Below, piece by piece: positions 32,768-41,674 of a stretch of 64,000 bases of DNA. This DNA is from Candidatus Altimarinota bacterium (GTDB lineage: Bacteria > Patescibacteriota > Gracilibacteria > BD1-5 > UBA2023), in the NCBI GenBank assembly GCA_028689065.1, contig JAQTWX010000001.1, positions 62,001 to 126,000 of the forward strand. Direction: 5' to 3'. The position numbers were made by a program, and so were the translations under genes. The notes under the pieces were generated by a model, which was not told the origin of the DNA, did no database searches, and was given only the letters and a program-made list of their open reading frames with translations. Position 1 is the stretch's first letter, and every line of letters begins with the position of its first letter.

Positions 32768-33367
32768 CTATTTTACATCCAGAACTACTTTTCCTTTGAA
32801 TTTATCGATTCCAAGTCCTCCCATAGTACGAGAATCTACACTATTGACGGTATTGTCCCCAAAAGCAAAAAAACTTCCAGTTTGCATACGAGAATCTTCT
32901 AGATACATACTCATATATTGCACTTCTTTTTCGGAAAAAACATATTCATCTTCCACGCTATTTTTCAGCACTGTCCCATTTACTACCATCTTTCATTTTT
33001 CGAATTTAACAATATCTCCCGAGAGGACCCTGACCTGTTTAATAATAGGTCCAGGAGTAGTGAAACTCTCATAAATAATAATATCCCCCCTTTCCACCTT
33101 GCCTGTACACTGGTAATAGTTATCGAGAACCTTCACTTTCTGTCCATCTTTAATAAGCGGAGTCATACTATTTCCAGAAACTCCGTATTCTATGTTCGTC
33201 ACCTTGCAATCCTCCGCTTTTGGACTATTGACAATAACTTCGGAGGAAGGAGTTAATCGAGAGATTGTCTTTTTTAAAGATACATTTTCCCACTGTGTCC
33301 AAAAAAATAAAGCTCAAAATATAACTACTCCCATAAACAATAGTATACTCCAGATATTTTTTTTCAT
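32768..33367 (-). CDS. lepB: signal peptidase I
   Basis: The 199-residue frame (two TGA codons) shows one N-terminal membrane segment, the catalytic Ser67 in SGNSMTP, Lys110 in PIIKQVRVLSGD, and the GDNTVNSVDSR box. This enzyme cuts the leaders of exported proteins. It converges with the pilus gene (3 bases between stops) and sits inside the surface-protein locus. It will not cut prepilins, which need a different peptidase. Confidence 0.92.
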
Positions 33368-33421
33368 ATTACAACGGGAAAGATATAGTATTAAAAACTG
33401 TTAAGTTTCAATGAAGAGTTC

Positions 33422-34312
33422 TTACTTACAACAAAGAGCGTATGAGTAATAGTACATAATATTATAAGGAATATTTTTAGTGCAATCATCATAAATTGCA
33501 GATCCGTTCAGAGTTACCACGTTTCGATATGTATCGAGTCCGGTTTGATAACCATTGCAAGACAATGAATCGCTGATAGTATATTTTGGAGCCATAGAAA
33601 TACTCACGGTTCATCCAAGAGAAAATAGAACATTAGTACTCTGAGGATAGCCTACTTCATAGGTATAACCTACCGGTCCGTTACTAGCTATAACACTATA
33701 TACTTTCGTATATCCCGTGGTACAGGAGGCATTAAAATTTGTCGTACTATTAGTAGTTGCTTTGTTCATATAGCATCCGAAGTAGGAAGTTCCTGCGGCA
33801 CTTGCAGTATTAGCAGCTACCCATGCAGTAGTCGCTATCCTTGTGGAATTATCCCCGTTATTCGGTGTTGTTGCAGTCGGAGTACCAGTAAGAGCAGGGC
33901 TTACGAGAGGTGCTTTTAGATTTAGTGCTGTTTGTGTTGCTGTGCTGATTGGTTTGTTTACATCGCTTGTATCATCCACATTTCCGAGTCCGACATCTGC
34001 TTTTGTGAGTACTACAGATCCCGTACGAGTATTAACAGAAGTAACACTACTTCCACCACCGATACCTGAGAGATCAAGATACTCCTGTTTTATCTTCCCT
34101 TCCAGTGTCCCTGTTCCGAAAATAGTAGAGAGAATATATCCGAATTGTCCTTTTTGATTTGGGACATTCGGGAGCCCAGGGTCAGTCGACCGAAGACTAT
34201 TCAGATAGTTTAGTACGGTCGTATCCTGTGATGCACCGTACGTAAATCCTATTGTTACAATAGTTATGAAAACAAGAAGATAAGCTCTTATTGCATAATT
34301 TGCGTTCTTCAT
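33422..34312 (-). CDS. secreted protein with phage tail-fibre-like repeat region
   Basis: From ATG at 34312 the protein has 296 residues with one TGA. A signal peptide (YAIRAYLLVFITIVTIGFTYGAS) is followed by a middle region with SVVLTKADVGLGNVDDTSDV and a KAPLVSPALTGTPTATTP-like stretch then ATTAWVA, a pattern well known from phage tail fibres and their collars. The C-terminal part has Cys pairs (FGCYMN, NASCTTG, SLSCNG, YDDCTK). It is probably an adhesin or fibre, made and exported by the cell. Confidence 0.8.
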
Positions 34313-34441
34313 AGAAAAAAAGTAAAAAAGTATATTTATAATCATTGTTTCAATATCGAGCGACATTATAGTACAACGCCTCCGAGAATCAAATATTTTT
34401 TCGTATCGGGTTTTGTATTTTTTACAAAAGCAAGCGTTGCG

Positions 34442-35134
34442 CTATTTTATAATGTAAAAAATAACCTCCTGTCATAATTTCCCGGCAAGTCCTTTTCACT
34501 GAATGGTAGACGGATTAAAATCTGGAGGAAGATTCATTATAATAGTACTATTGTTATTTACAAAAAATGGATCGTTTCCAGAAGGAAGGGATTGATTATT
34601 TTGAGCAAGTGCCACTACTTCAAACGATATTCATTCAAAATTCTGAAATCCTATTTGTTCACCATAAGCATATCCATGAAGTTTTTTATCAGCTTCACAA
34701 TAATAAACAAAATTGTTAGTATCATAGTTAAAGTTAATATATCCAGCAGTATCACTATAGGCATATCCAGAAAACTTATATCCATATCAGGAGCCACACT
34801 TATCGGTAGAAGAAATAATATGAACATTTTTCATCATATCTACACCATTCCAATCTAATTTAAAAAAACCAAACTGAGAATCGTAGTAATATCCTCTCAA
34901 ATAGTTTCCGATAACGTCACTGTCATTATTTTTATTCCAATAAGAGGTTATTTCTGTGGAAACTCCTCCCAATGAAAACCAGACCTGACTTCCATTGGAA
35001 CCATAAGAAGTAGCTCATTGTGAAGGAATATTTATGTCTAGTACATCGAGTGCTAATACAGTACAAAAACTTCCGAATAAAGATACAAAAATACCTAGAA
35101 AGATTTTTTGTATGGATGGAAAGAATAACTTCAT
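34442..35134 (-). CDS. secreted surface protein with GYAY-type repeats
   Basis: The frame has 230 residues and five TGA codons. The signal peptide is KIFLGIFVSLFGSFCTVLA. The body has aromatic-rich repeats such as GYAYSDTAGYINF and GYAYGEQIGFQNF, which look like the GYAWSxNIGWINF repeats of surface proteins in this radiation. It ends in TAG and follows the locus of other exported proteins. A structural surface role is inferred. Confidence 0.75.
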
Positions 35135-35411
35135 AAAAGAATATTATGAAAACTACTATATTTTTTACAAGAGTATCAAATAATATTTTTATGTCAACTC
35201 TTTGTTTCAAATACCTAAACAAATAAATTTTATTCTAAAATCCTTCTTTGTTCCTTTATTAAAAAAGGAATTCTATATAAAAAATCATTATCTAAAAAAT
35301 TCCTACATTTTCCTTTGCTTTTTTATATTTTTCCATATAATACGCCCACTTCATTTTGACAGCAACTAGTATAAAACTGCTCTGTCATCCTATTTTCTTA
35401 CGATTTTCATC
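35135..35411. other. 277-bp intergenic stretch before rpmF
   Basis: AT-rich with no code-25 gene. It must carry promoters for the divergent surface gene and rpmF. A TATAAT box is at 35336-35341 and a TTGACA at 35356-35361, but neither has a well-placed partner. Confidence 0.4.
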
Positions 35412-35645
35412 ATGACTTTCGCACCACCAAAAAAAGCTTCCAAGGTACAAACTGGAAAACGCCATGGTAAATGGCTCGAACTTAAGACTCGAAAGATTCT
35501 CAACAGTGTTTCTCTTCAATTTGATGCAGAAGGAAATGCTATCGGACTTTCTCATTTCGCTTCTCCTATTACTGGAGAATACAAAGGACGAAAAGTTTAT
35601 TCTGTTGGTAAAGCTTCTAAAAAGATTCAAACCGTTCGTGCATAA
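35412..35645 (+). CDS. rpmF: ribosomal protein bL32, zinc-free form
   Basis: The 77-residue protein begins TFAPPKKASKVQTGKRHGKW and contains LSHFASPITGEYKGRKV, which match the bL32 start and its HrvCpnCGyYkGR end. The zinc cysteines are absent, so it is a C-minus form. No TGA is used. Confidence 0.85.
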   Translation: MTFAPPKKASKVQTGKRHGKWLELKTRKILNSVSLQFDAEGNAIGLSHFASPITGEYKGRKVYSVGKASKKIQTVRA

Positions 35646-35677
35646 TCTTATGAACATCATAAAAAATAAGCATTAGC

Positions 35678-35713
35678 GAAAACTTTGCGAGAGATATTTC
35701 GCAAAGTTTTTTC
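35678..35713 (+). terminator. rpmF terminator
   Basis: Stem GAAAACTTTGCGA / TCGCAAAGTTTTTTC, followed by T's, 33 bases past the rpmF stop. Confidence 0.8.
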
Positions 35714-35746
35714 GTTTTTTATCTCTTCTCCCTGTTCATTTACATT

Positions 35747-36220
35747 ATGATAAAAGTTTCTCGTCGAAAAACTCGTTCTTGTCTCCTTCAAGCTCTTTAT
35801 GCTCGATCTATGGGAGGTGTGAATTTTAATGAAACAACATTTCTCCATACTTTTTTCGATGAAACAACGTGTGAATCTTTCGATATCCCGTATTTTCAGG
35901 CAATGTTTGCTGGAATTATAGAAAAAGAAGGTGAACTTCTCACTATCGTACATAAGTATGCTCCGAAATTCGATATCACCACTATGCCAGTTGGAAATCT
36001 TCTTCCGATTATGATTGCAACATATGAAATGCTCTATCTGACCATTGATACTATTCCTGAAAAAGTAAGTATCAATGAAGCTATCGAACTCTCTAAAACG
36101 TTCTCAGATGATACGGCCCGTACCATGGTAAATGGAGTTCTCAACGCTCTCAAAGATGAGAAAACAACAATACTGGAAGTTATCAAAACAGATACCATGA
36201 AAGCAATATTTTTTGTATAA
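35747..36220 (+). CDS. nusB: transcription antitermination factor NusB
   Basis: This 157-residue all-helical protein starts SRRKTRSCLLQALYARSM and has the family ending SINEAIELSKTFSDDTAR then VNGVLNAL. NusB acts with NusE (uS10, encoded at 25680) in rRNA transcription. It is followed by rnc after 17 bases. Confidence 0.93.
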   Translation: MIKVSRRKTRSCLLQALYARSMGGVNFNETTFLHTFFDETTCESFDIPYFQAMFAGIIEKEGELLTIVHKYAPKFDITTMPVGNLLPIMIATYEMLYLTIDTIPEKVSINEAIELSKTFSDDTARTMVNGVLNALKDEKTTILEVIKTDTMKAIFFV

Positions 36221-36237
36221 TTTTTAATATATTTCTT

Positions 36238-36987
36238 ATGTCTAAAAAAATTGTCTCTATATCGAGCAAGGCATTTGAAGAGAAAATAGGAACATTCGTA
36301 TCTTCTCTTGAGATTCCATTCAAAGATATCACCAATTATTGTCTTGCCTTCATTCATCGATCAGTTTTGAATGAAAATATTATTCATACTCCCGAAAGTA
36401 ATGAACGTCTCGAATTTCTTGGAGATGCCGTTCTTGAACTCATATCAACAGAACTTCTCTTTCATGCATATCCAGAAAAACCAGAAGGAGAACTAACCGA
36501 TATACGGAGTGCTCTCGTTCGAGGAAAAAATCTCGCTTCCATAGGACTCAAACTACAGTTGCAGGATTATGTTCTCGTCTCCAAAGGAGAACTTCTTGCC
36601 GGAGGAAACACTAATCCATATATTGTTGCTAACACTGTAGAAGCCTTTCTCGGAGCACTCTATCTTGATCTTGGGTATGGAGAAGCAAAAAAATTTGTAG
36701 AAAAATACGTATATTCTACACTTTCAGAAATACTTGAAAAACAACTGTATGTTGATCCAAAATCCTATCTTCAGGAAATTTCTCAAGCAAAATATAGTAC
36801 CACCCCCACTTATGAAGTTCTGAAAGAATCTGGATCAGATCATAGTAAATCTTACACGGTTGGAGTATATATTGGAATCAATCATATCGGAACAGGAATA
36901 GGTTCTAGCAAGAAAAAAGCACAACAAGAAGCAGCTGAAAATGCTCTCTCACTTCAGGAGACTTGGGAGAAAGAGATGAAAATATAA
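36238..36987 (+). CDS. rnc: ribonuclease III
   Basis: The 249-residue enzyme cuts double-stranded RNA. The signature NERLEFLGDAVLEL is at residues 55-68, the second acidic cluster is ANTVEAFLGALYLD, and the C-terminal dsRBD has GIGSSKKKAQQEAAENAL. It has no TGA. Confidence 0.96.
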   Translation: MSKKIVSISSKAFEEKIGTFVSSLEIPFKDITNYCLAFIHRSVLNENIIHTPESNERLEFLGDAVLELISTELLFHAYPEKPEGELTDIRSALVRGKNLASIGLKLQLQDYVLVSKGELLAGGNTNPYIVANTVEAFLGALYLDLGYGEAKKFVEKYVYSTLSEILEKQLYVDPKSYLQEISQAKYSTTPTYEVLKESGSDHSKSYTVGVYIGINHIGTGIGSSKKKAQQEAAENALSLQETWEKEMKI

Positions 36988-36994
36988 TTTCGTT

Positions 36995-37022
36995 TTGACT
37001 TTCTTACATTTTTTCATACAAT
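36995..37022 (+). promoter_or_regulatory. sigma70-like promoter for rpmH-rnpA
   Basis: TTGACT and TACAAT are separated by 16 bases, 65 bases before rpmH. Confidence 0.6.
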
Positions 37023-37087
37023 TTCCGCACTTTCATTAAAAAGAGCATTTGTCTCTTTTAATATATATTTTTAATAAATCAGGCACT

Positions 37088-37372
37088 ATGCTCGCTAAAT
37101 TCAAAAAAAGAAAACGACTCCGAACTCACGGATTCCTAACAAGATCTCTCACAGTTGGAGGACGAGCAGTTCTTGCAGCACGACGACGAAAAGGTCGTCA
37201 TTCTCTCGCTGTAAGTTATCCAAATCGTTACAAGGAAACAAAGGGAAAATCTAAGATGCATAATGTTGCTGGAGGTACTGCACGTGTAGTACAATACCCA
37301 GGATCTAGTAAGCACTTTCGTCCAGATAATTCTACTCGATACACGAAAGTATCTACCAAAGCGGCTGAATAG
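37088..37372 (+). CDS. rpmH: ribosomal protein bL34 with long C-terminal extension
   Basis: Residues 1-45 ([27 protein letters not shown]) are a normal bL34. Another 49 residues follow with many Lys and Tyr ([19 protein letters not shown]), so the protein is 94 residues where most bL34 have about 45. The next gene is rnpA, 16 bases on, the usual pair. Confidence 0.9.
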   Translation: MLAKFKKRKRLRTHGFLTRSLTVGGRAVLAARRRKGRHSLAVSYPNRYKETKGKSKMHNVAGGTARVVQYPGSSKHFRPDNSTRYTKVSTKAAE

Positions 37373-37388
37373 TTTGTAAATACACTGT

Positions 37389-37730
37389 ATGATTCCTAAA
37401 ATATACAGACTCTCAGAAAACGAGGTGAAAAAGGTTTTACGATTCCGTAAACCTTTTTTTGCGTATGGATTCATAGCAAATATCCTTCCTAATAAAGTTG
37501 GATATAATCGTTTCGGAGTAGTTTTTTCTGGAAAACATACAAAAACTTCCGTGGACCGTAATTTTTTCCGTCGTCGACTCTACGATACAATTGCAGATAT
37601 TTGTATCACTGGGGCTAATGATATTGTCTTCGTTCCTAAAAAATGAAAGACTTTCCACTATAAAAATCCCGAAGATATTGCTGGATTCGATAAAGACATT
37701 GGGTTTTTAAAGAAATTAGTGAAGAAATAA
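37389..37730 (+). CDS. rnpA: ribonuclease P protein component
   Basis: The 113-residue frame has one TGA (PKKGKTFHYK). The RnpA hallmarks are seen: FRKPFFAYGF, the NRFGVVFSGK strand and SVDRNFFRRRLYDTI basic helix. Together with RNase P RNA it matures tRNA 5' ends. A terminator follows. Confidence 0.9.
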
Positions 37731-37750
37731 TATAATCTATCTAAGACAAC

Positions 37751-37783
37751 AAAAGTCCCCGTCTTGCGACGAAGGACTTTTTT
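37751..37783 (+). terminator. rnpA terminator
   Basis: Stem AAAAGTCC / GGACTTTT with an inner CGTC/GACG helix and trailing T's. Confidence 0.8.
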
Positions 37784-38052
37784 ATGTCAATTGGTGCCCA
37801 GAGAGAAACCTGTCCCGTCCCGGGAACTCCTTGCGACGAAAAGCCAAATCGTTGGCTTTTTCCCCGACTCCTTCACGGGTACCCCTTGAGGGTATCGTCG
37901 GTTTTCCTCGGAACACAAAGGACTACAATGCTCTTTTTCATCGCATCTCATCTCTTTATGAAAACCTCGTCATCTACGGCTTTAAGTCCTCTTTCCAGTG
38001 TGCACAAAGAAAACAAAAACCCACGTTTTCACGTGAGTTGTTTGATTTTCTT
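37784..38052. repeat. segment bounded by a duplicated tRNA-Leu 3' end
   Basis: The 16 bases TTGGTGCCCAGAGAGA at 37791-37806 recur at 38052-38067, where they are the acceptor and T-arm end of tRNA-Leu(UAG). Between them is a GC-richer stretch with a perfect hairpin AAAAGCCAA/TTGGCTTTT (37839-37860) and an 11-base CTTGCGACGAA shared with the rnpA terminator. It could be a tRNA remnant, a small att-like duplication or an unrecognised RNA. No convincing protein frame is present. Confidence 0.45.
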
Positions 38053-38054
38053 TG
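38004..38054 (-). terminator. hairpin after tRNA-Leu(UAG)
   Basis: An imperfect stem of over 20 pairs (CAAAGAAAACAAAAACCCACG and its partner) lies directly downstream of the tRNA on the minus strand. Confidence 0.65.
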
Positions 38055-38136
38055 GTGCCCAGAGAGAGACTTGAACTCTCACACCGTACGGCAACGGCTT
38101 CTAAGACCGTCGTGTCTACCATTTCACCACCTGGGC
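38053..38136 (-). tRNA. tRNA-Leu(UAG)
   Basis: An 84-base gene with long variable arm and encoded CCA; anticodon stem ACGGT/GCCGT with loop CTTAGAA, anticodon UAG. Confidence 0.93.
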
Positions 38137-38258
38137 AGGACTGAATGTGAGGACAGTATATGGAAAATAGAGAGAAATCAAGTTTTTTGTATGAAATTAA
38201 CAGTCTATCGATATCTGGGGTTTTAATCCATATTTCCCAAGACTCCATAAGCAAAAAC

Positions 38259-38293
38259 AAAACGACCCCATCCTAACGGATGAGATCGTTTTT
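38259..38293 (-). terminator. terminator after tRNA-Tyr
   Basis: Stem AAAACGACCCCATCC / GGATGAGATCGTTTT with loop TAAC, 10 bases downstream of tRNA-Tyr on the minus strand. Confidence 0.75.
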
Positions 38294-38302
38294 ATTTTTA
38301 CA

Positions 38303-38386
38303 TGGTGGGCCGGGTAGGGATCGAACCTACGAAGCCGAAGCAAAGGATTTACAGTCCTCCCCATTTGACCACTCTGGAACCGACCC
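38303..38386 (-). tRNA. tRNA-Tyr(GUA)
   Basis: An 84-base gene with long variable arm and encoded CCA; anticodon loop CTGTAAA, anticodon GUA. Confidence 0.93.
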
Positions 38387-38473
38387 AAAAAGAAAAAAAG
38401 TTCATAGTTTCTAGTTTAGACGAGGGATTCTCATCTTTTCAACTGTAACAACTGAACTATTGTAAAAATACAA

Positions 38474-38549
38474 TGGAGCCACTTGTCGGAGTCGAACCGA
38501 CGACCTACGGTTTACAAGACCGTTGCTCTACCAACTGAGCTAAAGTGGC
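38474..38549 (-). tRNA. tRNA-Thr(UGU)
   Basis: A 76-base cloverleaf with encoded CCA; anticodon loop CTTGTAA, anticodon UGU. Confidence 0.94.
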
Positions 38550-38649
38550 AAAATCTTATCTTTTTCAAAGAGTGTTTTCTTCAAAGAAGTGCGGGCATTG
38601 TATGGAAAAGTGTGTATTTGTCAAAATTTTTAGAAAAAAAGTTAAAAAT

Positions 38650-38678
38650 TTGACTTGCAAGCCCATATTGTATACAAT
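38650..38678 (+). promoter_or_regulatory. sigma70-like promoter
   Basis: TTGACT and TACAAT lie 17 bases apart, 33 bases before the ATG at 38712. Confidence 0.65.
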
Positions 38679-38711
38679 ACACCGGTATTTATCCACTTCT
38701 CCAAACCTCTT

Positions 38712-39248
38712 ATGAAAGATCTATTTCAGGATTACAAAAAACAGAATTCGAAAAAAAATACAATAATTATCGTAGCGAGTCTTGCTTTTGCTTTTTCTAT
38801 CAATACTTTCCTTTTCGGAACCGATATTGGTACTCGTCTTCAAACCTCTGTTATCAATTCTACAGTTAAAACTTCTACTACTCCTGCCGATATCGTAATC
38901 GTAAGTGCTGGAACTGGTACAGATATGCTGAAAATAAAATCTAATAATCAATTAGAGAATGTTTCCAAAATATATCTTTCTCTTGCCTTTGATCCACAAT
39001 GACTCGCTATTAGTGATATTTTTTCTGAAGATAAAGAAGTGGAAGTGATAAAGAATTCTAATATCCCAGGAAATTCCAGTATTACTCTTCTCTTTAAGAA
39101 ACCGAAAACTATAACAGAAAAAACTTCTCTTATTACTGTAGTATATAAGAAAACTGTAGAAAAAACTGTACTTAATCTCGGAGAAACGCAATTCAAGAGT
39201 GCAGATGGGACTCTCTATCAACTTACCAATAATTCATTTGAGTTCTAG
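38712..39248 (+). CDS. membrane-anchored exported protein, unknown
   Basis: The frame of 178 residues has one TGA (FDPQGLAISD). A short cytoplasmic Lys-rich start (KDLFQDYKKQNSKKN) leads into one membrane segment (IIIVASLAFAFSINTFLFG) and a strand-rich outside domain (about residues 45-178), whose pattern resembles small cohesin-like or pilus-accessory domains. It has its own promoter and terminator. No family assignment is safe. Confidence 0.75.
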
Positions 39249-39260
39249 AAATACGTTTAT

Positions 39261-39297
39261 AAATAAATCCCCTTCAATAATGAGGGGGATTTATTTA
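39261..39297 (+). terminator. terminator
   Basis: Stem AAATAAATCCCC / GGGGATTTATTT with 12-base loop, 12 bases past the stop. Confidence 0.8.
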
Positions 39298-39356
39298 TTG
39301 ATAAATTTGCCTTTTTCACTATAATCCCGGCCATTATTCCCCATTATCAAATTCAC

Positions 39357-40778
39357 ATGAAAAAAAATGAAATTCTTGAAAATATCTCTGTAGATAAACT
39401 TATATTTGGAGGAAAAGGTCTCGCAGTCGCCCCAGATGGACGGAAGATTATTATTACTGGTGGAGTAATCCCAGGAAGTGTCGTAAATCTTCGAATATTG
39501 AAAGTAAAAAAAGGGCATTTTGAAGCACAAATTGTAGATACTGTGAAGAAATCCCCACTCGAACAAGAACTTCCTGCTCATTATCAAGTATATGGAGGAT
39601 GTAAATGGCTCCCTATCGCATATAAAGAACAACTGAAAATTAAAGAAGAACAGGTTCGGGAAGCATTTCATTATGTCGAAAAATACTGGCAGGAATCACC
39701 GGAAAAGACTCCAGTATTTCATCCGATTGTCGCATCGCCCGAGATATACGGCTACCGAAACAAAGTGGAGTTCTCTTGGGGGAAATACATCTCTGAAAAA
39801 GAAGGAGTGTACGATACGTTCCGTTTCGGGTTTCATGCCCAGGCACAATTCGATCGTATTATCGATTGTGATTTCTGTGTCCTTGCAGATGATGAAATTA
39901 ATGCGATTTTCAAGGAAATGAACGAATACTCAAGAAAATCCGGTCTCCCGACCTACGATCCGAAAACGAATATTGGATTTTGGCGACATTTCGTCGTACG
40001 AAAAGCTCACTTCACAAATGAAATTATGCTCATATTGAGTATAAATCATGAATTTGAGGAATATAACCGAAAACATGAGGGGGATATTCTTATATTTGCT
40101 GGGAAACTCATGGAACAATTCCCTCATATCGCTTCTATCTATCTTCTTCAAAATTCTGGACGTGCTGATATTGTTACAGGAGAAGCAATCCTTATGAAAG
40201 GGAAACCGACTATTACCGAGCACCTGCTCGGGAAAACTTTTGAAATCAATCCGAAAAGTTTCTTCCAGACCAATTCTCTCGGAGCTGAAAAACTCTACTC
40301 GGTTGTCAGGGATCTTATGAAAACTCAAGGTGGAACTCTTCTTGATCTCTATGCAGGAACAGGAACCATTGGAATACTTCTTGCTGATAGGTTCGAGAAG
40401 GTGTATAGTGTCGAACTTGTACCGGAAGCAAGCAAAGATGGTGCAAAGAATGCTCTCAAAAACGGAGCGACCAATATTACGTTTATCAATGACAAAACAG
40501 AAAATTTCTTACCAAAATTTCTCGCAGAAAATAGCGATATAAAAAATACTTCTCTCATTATCGATCCCCCACGCGATGGAATGCATCCTGGTGCACTTCC
40601 TGAGATACTAAAGTTTAATTCCAAGGAAATCATTTATGTGAGCTGTAATCCCGCTACTCTTGCTCGTGATCTCGACTATATTTTCGCCAATTCCGATTAT
40701 CATCTAACAGACATTATTCCAGTCGATATGTTTCCGCATACCCACCATATAGAAACAGTAGTACGACTAGAAAAATAA
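39357..40778 (+). CDS. RNA m5U methyltransferase, RlmD/TrmA family
   Basis: The 473-residue protein has an N-terminal TRAM-like domain (DKLIFGGKGLAVAPDGR), a GGCKWLPIAYKEQL segment, the SAM-binding LLDLYAGTGTIGI, the DPPRDGMHP motif, the catalytic Cys in YVSCNPATLARD and the general base region HHIETVVRL. The family makes 5-methyluridine in rRNA or tRNA. Only one Cys remains of the RlmD iron-sulfur cluster set, so the cluster is probably absent. The target (23S sites or tRNA U54) cannot be told. Confidence 0.92.
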   Translation: MKKNEILENISVDKLIFGGKGLAVAPDGRKIIITGGVIPGSVVNLRILKVKKGHFEAQIVDTVKKSPLEQELPAHYQVYGGCKWLPIAYKEQLKIKEEQVREAFHYVEKYWQESPEKTPVFHPIVASPEIYGYRNKVEFSWGKYISEKEGVYDTFRFGFHAQAQFDRIIDCDFCVLADDEINAIFKEMNEYSRKSGLPTYDPKTNIGFWRHFVVRKAHFTNEIMLILSINHEFEEYNRKHEGDILIFAGKLMEQFPHIASIYLLQNSGRADIVTGEAILMKGKPTITEHLLGKTFEINPKSFFQTNSLGAEKLYSVVRDLMKTQGGTLLDLYAGTGTIGILLADRFEKVYSVELVPEASKDGAKNALKNGATNITFINDKTENFLPKFLAENSDIKNTSLIIDPPRDGMHPGALPEILKFNSKEIIYVSCNPATLARDLDYIFANSDYHLTDIIPVDMFPHTHHIETVVRLEK

Positions 40779-40817
40779 TCAATACACATTTCATCGCTCT
40801 TAATAATACCAAAAAAT

Positions 40818-41180
40818 ATGCTTGATAAAAATTCAATTCAATCCTTTCTTAATGCTAGAGTATCGGCTATTTTTATCTCTTTTATTCAAGGAGGATGTTC
40901 GGGAACAAAAGTTTCAATCGAGACTGAGTTTGATAGAACAGGTCTTGTAGGCTCCCAAATTACGGAAGGTCTTACAGCTTATTATCGGAAAGAAGAACAA
41001 GTAGCTCTCGAACAAGGAAGAATAACATCCGTAAATGAAAAATGGATCTTTTCAAGCGATAAAGTTCAGGATAGATGTGGATGTGGATCAAGTTTCTCAT
41101 TCGAAAAGAAACTAATAGATTCTAAAAAGCTCACAAAACTCCAAGGAATTTTCGGAAAGAAAAAAGAGGAGTGTAAATAA
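40818..41180 (+). CDS. HesB/IscA-type Fe-S protein
   Basis: The 120-residue protein has QGGCSGTKV and the C-terminal DRCGCGSSFSFEKK, matching the three-Cys pattern of A-type iron-sulfur carriers (SufA/IscA/ErpA). Its likely clients in the window are endonuclease III and ferredoxin. No other Suf genes are adjacent. No TGA is used. Confidence 0.85.
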   Translation: MLDKNSIQSFLNARVSAIFISFIQGGCSGTKVSIETEFDRTGLVGSQITEGLTAYYRKEEQVALEQGRITSVNEKWIFSSDKVQDRCGCGSSFSFEKKLIDSKKLTKLQGIFGKKKEECK

Positions 41181-41195
41181 GGATAAAATTGAGAT

Positions 41196-41223
41196 TTGAC
41201 AAATAGTCCTAAAGAGTTATATT
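41196..41223 (+). promoter_or_regulatory. sigma70 promoter
   Basis: Perfect TTGACA, 16-base spacer and TATATT, 28 bases before the ATG at 41252. Confidence 0.7.
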
Positions 41224-41251
41224 AAAATATAATATAGGCTTATTTTAAAAT

Positions 41252-41629
41252 ATGCGAACAATTACTCAATTTTATAATAAATGTCCAGACTGTATATGTA
41301 AACGTACAGTACTTTTAAAAGATGATCCTATCGGAGAGGTCTACAAGCCCCTTTTATTGGTATGATTATCTTTGAAAAAACTCGTAGCATCTCTTAAGAC
41401 AGTCACTACAGAAGAAGATTTTTCCAAAATGCGTCAAGAGTTAGAAACACAGTACGGAATACGCTTTCTTATACAATGAACAGGATGAATTCAAGTATAT
41501 AAAGACACTCCCTGACTTTGTAAGAGAAGTCGCGAAAATATTCAAAATAAACTCAATTCTATTATTGACAAAGAACTTGCAGCACAAGTACTCATGAAAC
41601 AAACAGTAGAAGAATTATATCAAGAATAG
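41252..41629 (+). CDS. unknown 125-residue protein visible only in code 25
   Basis: The frame from ATG to TAG holds four TGA codons. The N-terminus has a CPDCICKR cluster that could bind a metal; a hydrophobic KPLLLVGLSLKKLV stretch follows, then a charged helical C-terminus. A strong promoter lies just upstream. No family is recognised. It precedes the kinase gene by 45 bases. Confidence 0.7.
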
Positions 41630-41674
41630 AAAATACTTAAAAAATATATACTCCCTGTAAATTTTCTCTCACTT

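Noticed and set aside
32768-33367. Signal peptidase as the prepilin peptidase of the locus
   Set aside because: It has the Ser-Lys signature of type I enzymes; prepilins need an aspartate peptidase, which is not in the window.
37807-38003. tmRNA or RNase P RNA in the GC-rich segment
   Set aside because: I could not find a tag reading frame ending in the usual Ala-Ala, nor the conserved RNase P core; only the tRNA-like end matched.
37784-38226. Overlapping plus-strand frames near tRNA-Leu
   Set aside because: They run antisense through the tRNA and through hairpins and have no family likeness.
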